Below, piece after piece: positions 5,231 through 9,398 of a stretch of 9,398 nucleotides of DNA; positions within the stretch are counted from its first letter, which is position 1; each line of letters begins with the position of its first letter. The notes beneath the pieces are model-generated. The model made no database searches. It was given only the letters and a program-made list of their open reading frames with translations, and was not told where the DNA came from. The stretch covers positions 1-9,398 of the forward strand of contig DMTA01000287.1 in NCBI GenBank assembly GCA_003454835.1. Direction: 5' to 3'. The translations under genes were made by a program, and so were the position numbers. This DNA comes from Achromobacter sp. GTDB taxonomy: Bacteria; Pseudomonadota; Gammaproteobacteria; Burkholderiales; Burkholderiaceae_B.

Positions 5231-7036
5231 TCAGGCGGATGGACTGGTTGCCGCATCGCCAGTTTCGCGATCGGGCCGGTCGTTTATGCCATCCGGTTGA
5301 CCAGTCATATTTCCGTAGAGCAGCGAGCGGCCGGCAAAGAGCCCGCCCGCCACCTCTAGGTCGAAGCGTTCGGTGTCACGTTGCCGGACGTCCTGGATGA
5401 CCTCCTCGGCCTCGTCCGGCGGCACGCCGATGGCGCGCAGCGCCGCTTCGCCAAACACCAGCGCCGACTCCAGCGTTTCGCGGACCTGGAAATCCACACC
5501 CTCGCGAGCAAGCGCCAGCGAATGGATGCGGTCGTAGGCCCGAACCACCAAACGCACCAGCGGAAATTCCGATTTGATGAGCTGCACCATATGGGTGGCG
5601 GCGCGCGGGTCGTTGATGCAGACGAGGATGGCGCAGGCGTTTTCGGCGCCGGCGGAACGCAGCATGTCGGCGCGTGTACCGTCCCCGTAATAAACCTTGA
5701 CTCCCCATTTCGCGGCGGCGCGTATGGCGTCGGTGTCGGTGTCCAGGATGGAGACCTTGACCCCGCGGGCAAGCATCGCCTGCGTCACGATCTGGCCGAA
5801 TCGGCCAAAACCCACGATCAAGGCGCAGCCGTCGAGATCGCGCGCAACGTCGACGCCGTCCATGGAGGGCACGGGCTTGGGCAATAGCCAGCGCAACGCC
5901 AGAACGCAGAGCGGCGTGAGCGCCATGGAAATGATGACGACCGCGGTCAGCACCGCGCCGGTATGCGCATCGAAGATGCCTTTTTCAGCAGCCGCGCTGT
6001 AAAGCACGAAGGCGAATTCGCCGCCTTGCGCCAGCAACGCGCAGCGGGTGATCGCTTCGGTGTGCGTCGCGCGAAGCAGGCGCGCCACGACATACACGCC
6101 CACCGATTTGACCGCCATGAAGACGACGACGCCCGCCAGGATGAGCGGCCATTCGCGCGCCACGGCCAACAGGTCCAGCGACATGCCCACGCCCAGAAAG
6201 AAGAGGCCAAGGAGAATGCCGCGAAAGGGTTCGATCTCTGCCTCGAGCTGATGGCGGAACGTGGACTCGGACAGCAGGACGCCGGCCAGGAATGCGCCCA
6301 TGGCCATGGAGAGACCGCCCAGTTCCATCAGCAGCGCCGCGCCCAGCACGACAAGCAGGGCGGCCGCAGTCATGACTTCGCGGGCGTGCGCCGCGGCCAG
6401 CAAACGGAACAGCGGATTGAGCAGCCACCGGCCTGCGGCCAACAGCGCCAGAATGCAGCCGACTGCGATGGCCGCCTGCAGCCAGGGATCGCCATCGCTG
6501 CCGCTGCCGGCGGGGGCCAGCAAGGCGGCCAGCGCCAGCAGCGGAACGATCGCCAGATCTTCAAGCAGCAGAATGGAGACGATGCGCTGGCCCTGCGCGC
6601 TGGTGGTCTCGTCGCGCTCGGCCAGGATCTGCATCACGATGGCCGTGGACGAGAGCACGAAGCCCATTGCAGCCATGAATGCCGCCGCGCCTGACAGCCC
6701 GGCCAGCAATCCCACGCCGGTGAGCAGCGCGCCGCAGACCAGGACCTGCGCGACGCCCAACCCGAAGATTTCGCCGCGCAACTTCCAGAGGCGCGACGGC
6801 TGCATTTCGAGGCCGATGATGAAAAGAAACATCACCACGCCGAGTTCCGCGACGTGCAGGATGGATTTGGGATCGGAGAAAAAACCGATGCCAAAAGGAC
6901 CGATCGCCAGGCCGGCGGCCAGGTAGCCCAGCACCGAGCCCAGCCCGAGCCGCTTGAACAGGGGAACGGCAATCACCGCTGCGCCGAGCAGGACGACGAC
7001 GTTGAGGACTTGATTGCCTTCGGAAGGCAGGGCCAT
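5231..7036 (-). CDS. kefC: KefB/KefC-type K+/H+ antiporter (CPA2 family)
   Basis: Inner-membrane monovalent cation:proton antiporter of the CPA2 family. Kef systems expel K+ when glutathione adducts form, acidifying the cytoplasm as protection against electrophiles. The 601-residue length matches E. coli KefB (601) and is near KefC (620). Residues 1-385 hold about a dozen hydrophobic segments with CPA2 motifs: LGYLAAGLAIGP (36-47), ELGVVMFLFIIGLEM (64-78), the pair E159-D160 in the transport region, and IEPFRGILLGLFFLGVGMSL (268-287), very like the Kef central loop and following helix. Residues 403-550 form an RCK_N/TrkA-N domain with nucleotide-binding GFGRFG (409-414) and an acidic residue at the end of strand two (D432). 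A short polar tail of about 35 residues ends the protein. AGGAG six bases upstream supports the start. No KefF/KefG-type ancillary gene is adjacent. A YbaL-like or other CPA2 role is the main alternative. Confidence 0.88.
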   Translation of the reverse strand: MALPSEGNQVLNVVVLLGAAVIAVPLFKRLGLGSVLGYLAAGLAIGPFGIGFFSDPKSILHVAELGVVMFLFIIGLEMQPSRLWKLRGEIFGLGVAQVLVCGALLTGVGLLAGLSGAAAFMAAMGFVLSSTAIVMQILAERDETTSAQGQRIVSILLLEDLAIVPLLALAALLAPAGSGSDGDPWLQAAIAVGCILALLAAGRWLLNPLFRLLAAAHAREVMTAAALLVVLGAALLMELGGLSMAMGAFLAGVLLSESTFRHQLEAEIEPFRGILLGLFFLGVGMSLDLLAVAREWPLILAGVVVFMAVKSVGVYVVARLLRATHTEAITRCALLAQGGEFAFVLYSAAAEKGIFDAHTGAVLTAVVIISMALTPLCVLALRWLLPKPVPSMDGVDVARDLDGCALIVGFGRFGQIVTQAMLARGVKVSILDTDTDAIRAAAKWGVKVYYGDGTRADMLRSAGAENACAILVCINDPRAATHMVQLIKSEFPLVRLVVRAYDRIHSLALAREGVDFQVRETLESALVFGEAALRAIGVPPDEAEEVIQDVRQRDTERFDLEVAGGLFAGRSLLYGNMTGQPDGINDRPDRETGDAATSPSA

Positions 7037-7081
7037 GGAGCGCTCCTGGTGACATGGCGGGCCGAAGCGCCTGAGACGCCG

Positions 7082-7106
7082 CCCAGCCCGTTACGCGCGG
7101 GCTGGG
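7082..7106. promoter_or_regulatory. Perfect 9-bp inverted repeat upstream of the antiporter gene
   Basis: CCCAGCCCG (7082-7090) and CGGGCTGGG (7098-7106) flank a seven-base loop, 46 bases before the antiporter start on the minus strand. No T-run follows on that strand, so it is not a leftward terminator; on the plus strand a short ATTTT follows five bases later. It could be an operator, a leader hairpin in the antiporter mRNA or a weak rightward terminator. I found no good promoter between here and msbA. Confidence 0.5.
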
Positions 7107-7155
7107 GCCATTTTCCGGCAAACCGCGGGATTGGCAAACAGGAACTTCGGCAACG

Positions 7156-7177
7156 AAAAGCCGCCCCGAAGGGCGGC
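7156..7177 (-). terminator. Rho-independent terminator of msbA
   Basis: Read on the minus strand, GCCGCCC / GGGCGGC (7171-7177, 7160-7166) forms a 7-bp stem closed by a stable TTCG tetraloop and followed by TTTT (7156-7159). It begins 27 bases after the msbA stop. It separates msbA from the antiporter gene, so the two are probably transcribed independently despite sharing orientation. Confidence 0.88.
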
Positions 7178-7203
7178 GGCTCGAGAACGGCGCGCGCGGC
7201 GGC

Positions 7204-8988
7204 TCAGTCTTCCCGGAATTGCATTTTGTAGAGCGAAGCGTACAGGCCGTCGGCTGCCAGGAGCTCCGCATGCGGGCCCTGTTCGACGATCCGGCCGGCG
7301 TCCAGCACGATGATTCGGTCGGCGTTCTGCACGGTGGACAGGCGGTGCGCGATCACCAGCGTGGTGCGGCCCTTCATCAGGCGTTCCAACGAGGCCTGCA
7401 CCTGGCGTTCGGACTCGTTGTCCAGCGCCGAGGTGGCTTCGTCCAGGATCAGGATGGGCGCGTTCTTGATGAGCGCGCGCGCAATCGCCAGACGCTGGCG
7501 CTGGCCGCCGGACAAGCGGGCGGCATTTTCGCCCACCGGCGTGTTGATGCCTTGCGGCAGGCCTTCGACGAAATCGAGCAGGTTGGCGGCGGCCAGTGCA
7601 TCGCGCACCTTTTGCTCGCTGGACTTGCCCAGCGCGCCGTAGCCGACGTTGGCGGCGATGGTGTCGTCGAACAGCACGACGTCCTGGCTGACCAGCGACA
7701 GGTGCGAGCGCAGGCTGCGAAGCGTCAGGTCGTCGATGGGCACGTCGTCCACGAAGATCTGGCCGCTGTCGGCCAGCACGAAGCGGGGCAGCATGTTGAC
7801 CAACGTGGTCTTGCCGCTGCCGGAGCGGCCCACGAGGGCGACGGTCTGGCCGGGTTCGACCACGAAGGAAATGTTGTTGACGGTATCGCGGTCGGCATCG
7901 GGGAAGCGATGCGACACGTTGCGGAACTCGACCTTGCCCCGCACGGGCTCGGGCAGTTCCTTGGTGCCGGTGTCGTTTTCCGGCACCTGGTCGATCAGCG
8001 TGAACACGCTTTCGGCCGACACCAGCATCTTCTGCATGCGGGCGGCTACGTTGGTCAGGCGCTTGATGGGGTCGAAGATCTGGGCCAGCGCGGCCATGAA
8101 CGAGGCGAAGCTGCCCACGGTGAGCGAACCGCTGTTGGCCTGGCTGAGCGCCACGGCGATGACCGCACCCACGGAGATCGAGATGCAGACCTGGGTCAGC
8201 GGGGTCAGTGCCGCGTCGGCGGTGGCCGTGCGCATGGCGAAGCGGCGCAGACGGCGGCTGACGAAATCGAAACGGCCGCGTTCGACTTCGTAGCCGTCGA
8301 ACAGCTTGATGACGCGCTGGCCGTCGATGCCCTCGCCGACCACGCGGGTCAGCTCGGCATTCATATTGACGGTTTCGCGGTTGATGCGGCGCAGGCGCTT
8401 GATGAAGAAGCGCGAGATCATGACCGAAACCGGCAGCATGACCAGGATGATCAGCGTCAGCACCCACGACATATAGAGCAGGACGCAGATCAGGGCGATG
8501 ACCACCAGGGTTTCGCGCACCAGCACCGTGATGACGTCGGTGGCGTAGCCGGTGACGTTGCCGGCGTCGATGGTGAAGCGGTTCAGAAGACGGCCGGTGT
8601 CGCCGCGCTTGAAGTCCGCGTCCGGCAGACCCAGCAGGCGCTCGAACATGTCGCGCCGCATGCCCAGCAGCACGTTGTTGGCCACCCAGGCAAGCAGATA
8701 GTCGCTGAAGAAGTTGCAGATGCCGCGCAGCAGAATCAGTCCGACGACCGCCAGCGGCAGCGCCCAGACGTAATACGGTTTGGCGCCAGAGAAGCCGCCG
8801 TCGAGCAGGGGCTTCATGATGACCGCCAGCACCGGCTGCGTGGCCGCGGCGCCCGCCATCAGCAGGACGGCCGCCAGCAAGCCCTTCCAATAGGAACCCA
8901 CGCGGCTGTAGATCCGGGACCAGAGTTCGGATTTGACGGGTTGGGAACCCGCTGGCGCATTCCGTGCGGCAGAATTCAAAGGAATCAC
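7204..8988 (-). CDS. msbA: Lipid A ABC exporter MsbA
   Basis: A half-transporter acting as a homodimer in the inner membrane, flipping lipid A-core from the cytoplasmic to the periplasmic leaflet for LPS assembly. The 594-residue product (E. coli MsbA 582) has a six-helix membrane domain at about 35-325 and a nucleotide-binding domain at about 350-590. All catalytic motifs are intact: Walker A GRSGSGKTT (387-395), Q-loop Q435, signature LSGGQ (492-496), Walker B ILILD with catalytic E517, D-loop SALD (520-523) and H-loop H548. The start is the least certain part. GTG at 8988 has only a weak purine stretch (AAAGCGA) upstream, and a minus-strand TACAAT about 26 bases before it could give a very short leader. 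The first 20 residues are polar and poorly diagnostic. The divergent GT9 gene fits an LPS locus. A generic multidrug exporter is possible but less likely. Confidence 0.96.
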   Translation of the reverse strand: MIPLNSAARNAPAGSQPVKSELWSRIYSRVGSYWKGLLAAVLLMAGAAATQPVLAVIMKPLLDGGFSGAKPYYVWALPLAVVGLILLRGICNFFSDYLLAWVANNVLLGMRRDMFERLLGLPDADFKRGDTGRLLNRFTIDAGNVTGYATDVITVLVRETLVVIALICVLLYMSWVLTLIILVMLPVSVMISRFFIKRLRRINRETVNMNAELTRVVGEGIDGQRVIKLFDGYEVERGRFDFVSRRLRRFAMRTATADAALTPLTQVCISISVGAVIAVALSQANSGSLTVGSFASFMAALAQIFDPIKRLTNVAARMQKMLVSAESVFTLIDQVPENDTGTKELPEPVRGKVEFRNVSHRFPDADRDTVNNISFVVEPGQTVALVGRSGSGKTTLVNMLPRFVLADSGQIFVDDVPIDDLTLRSLRSHLSLVSQDVVLFDDTIAANVGYGALGKSSEQKVRDALAAANLLDFVEGLPQGINTPVGENAARLSGGQRQRLAIARALIKNAPILILDEATSALDNESERQVQASLERLMKGRTTLVIAHRLSTVQNADRIIVLDAGRIVEQGPHAELLAADGLYASLYKMQFRED

Positions 8989-9003
8989 TCGCTTTAATAC
9001 AAT
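8975..9003 (+). promoter_or_regulatory. Candidate promoter for the GT9 gene in the divergent region
   Basis: TTCAAA (8975-8980), a 17-base spacer and TACAAT (8998-9003) make a plausible sigma70 promoter whose -35 lies inside the first codons of msbA. Transcription would begin near 9010, leaving a C-rich leader of about 70 bases. TACAAT recurs on the minus strand (9014-9019), where it could serve msbA, but the matching -35 position is all G/C. Confidence 0.42.
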
Positions 9004-9019
9004 TGTGCCCAGGATTGTA
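8998..9019. repeat. Inverted repeat of two -10 elements between msbA and GT9
   Basis: TACAAT (8998-9003) and ATTGTA (9014-9019) are perfect reverse complements separated by ten bases, giving a -10-like sequence on each strand. The arrangement is what a shared control point for the divergent pair would look like. It lies 14 bases beyond the left part of a very GC-rich stretch (9020-9075). Confidence 0.5.
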
Positions 9020-9080
9020 CCGGCTGCGCGCCCGCGCGCCGTCCCTGCCCCTTAGCCCTACCGCCCCCGCGCGCCCTTCC

Positions 9081-9398
9081 ATGTCCGATATCAGTTGCCT
9101 GTATGTCCGCCTGCCCAATTGGGTGGGCGATGTCTGCATGAGCCTGCCCAGCCTGCGCGCCCTGGCCGCAAGCGGCCTCCCCCTGGTTCTCTGCGCCCGT
9201 CCCTGGGCCCGCGATCTGCTCGATGGCGTGGACAAGCTGGATTTCATCCCCATGCGAGGCAAGGTCGGCCCGGACCGAGCCGCAGTCAGCGCGCACCGGC
9301 GCGGGCTGGGCGCGCAGGGCCGTCGCGCCCGAGGCCTGCTGCTGCCGGATTCGTTGTCCAGCGCGCTGGTGTTTCGCCTGGCGGGCGTGCCGTCGGCG
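9081..9398 (+). CDS. Glycosyltransferase family 9, heptosyltransferase-like (partial)
   Basis: The first 106 codons are visible; the frame stays open to the window edge. The N-terminus LYVRLPNWVGDVCMSLPSLRAL has the GT9 pattern seen in ADP-heptose:LPS heptosyltransferases (WaaF-like WVGD, then MSLPSLRAL). D17 in WVGD aligns with Asp13 of E. coli WaaC, the proposed catalytic base. GLLLPDSLSSALVFRLAGVPSA (85-106) resembles the WaaF segment with LPNSFKSAL and an AGIP-type turn. The likely role is transfer of heptose to the LPS inner core on the cytoplasmic side of the inner membrane, before MsbA exports the product. The ATG at 9081 is the first plausible in-frame start but has no Shine-Dalgarno in its C-rich leader. 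Heptosyltransferase I, II or III, or another GT9 sugar transferase, cannot be separated from this half. Confidence 0.85.
   Translation, partial: MSDISCLYVRLPNWVGDVCMSLPSLRALAASGLPLVLCARPWARDLLDGVDKLDFIPMRGKVGPDRAAVSAHRRGLGAQGRRARGLLLPDSLSSALVFRLAGVPSA

Noticed and set aside
7219..8997. A 592-codon plus-strand open frame antisense to msbA
   Set aside because: MsbA carries every ABC motif on the other strand. The antisense product is a low-complexity His/Asp/Gln/Gly-rich sequence typical of a shadow frame.
7091..9262. A 723-codon minus-strand frame running through msbA and the GT9 start
   Set aside because: It overlaps msbA in another frame and crosses both the msbA terminator and the divergent gene. 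The translation is Arg/Pro/Gly-rich with no domain.

Overview
The window looks like ordinary chromosome from a GC-rich betaproteobacterium. Protein character (RNase G, MsbA, a YiaF/DUF3053 lipoprotein), strong G/C preference at third codon positions and the LPS-related gene pair suggest the Bordetella/Achromobacter group (Alcaligenaceae). That placement is inference from protein resemblance, not a database result.

Layout from left to right. Positions 1-468 hold no gene I can support. They are relatively AT-rich and carry two candidate sigma70 promoters firing leftward out of the window, an interrupted inverted repeat over one of them, and a rightward candidate promoter for the next gene. Then come rng (RNase G, +) with a clear terminator; about 330 bases of non-coding DNA with a long-range inverted repeat and a short direct repeat; and a DUF3053/YiaF-type lipoprotein (+) with a strong Shine-Dalgarno and its own terminator. 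That terminator lies between it and the convergent diguanylate cyclase (-), a membrane protein with a periplasmic Cache-like sensor and a GGEEF output domain. Positions 4609-5230 contain three tandem 23-base repeats and one possible small gene (-). After that come a KefB/KefC-type potassium/proton antiporter (-) and msbA, the lipid A flippase (-), each apparently its own unit because a good terminator separates them. The right end has a divergent glycosyltransferase family 9 (heptosyltransferase-like) gene (+) cut by the window edge.

Functionally the genes are mostly single-gene units. The clearest partnership is msbA with the divergent GT9 gene: both serve lipopolysaccharide, one exporting lipid A-core and the other probably adding core heptose. 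The rest are housekeeping (RNA processing) and envelope or stress functions (lipoprotein, c-di-GMP signalling, electrophile-gated K+ efflux).

I saw no mobile element, CRISPR array, tRNA, rRNA, phage gene or defence system, and nothing that looks like a new multi-gene system. The second-look items are mainly non-coding: the leftward promoter pair, the 23-base repeats with the adjacent small ORF, the structured gap after rng, and the symmetric -10 elements between msbA and the GT9 gene.
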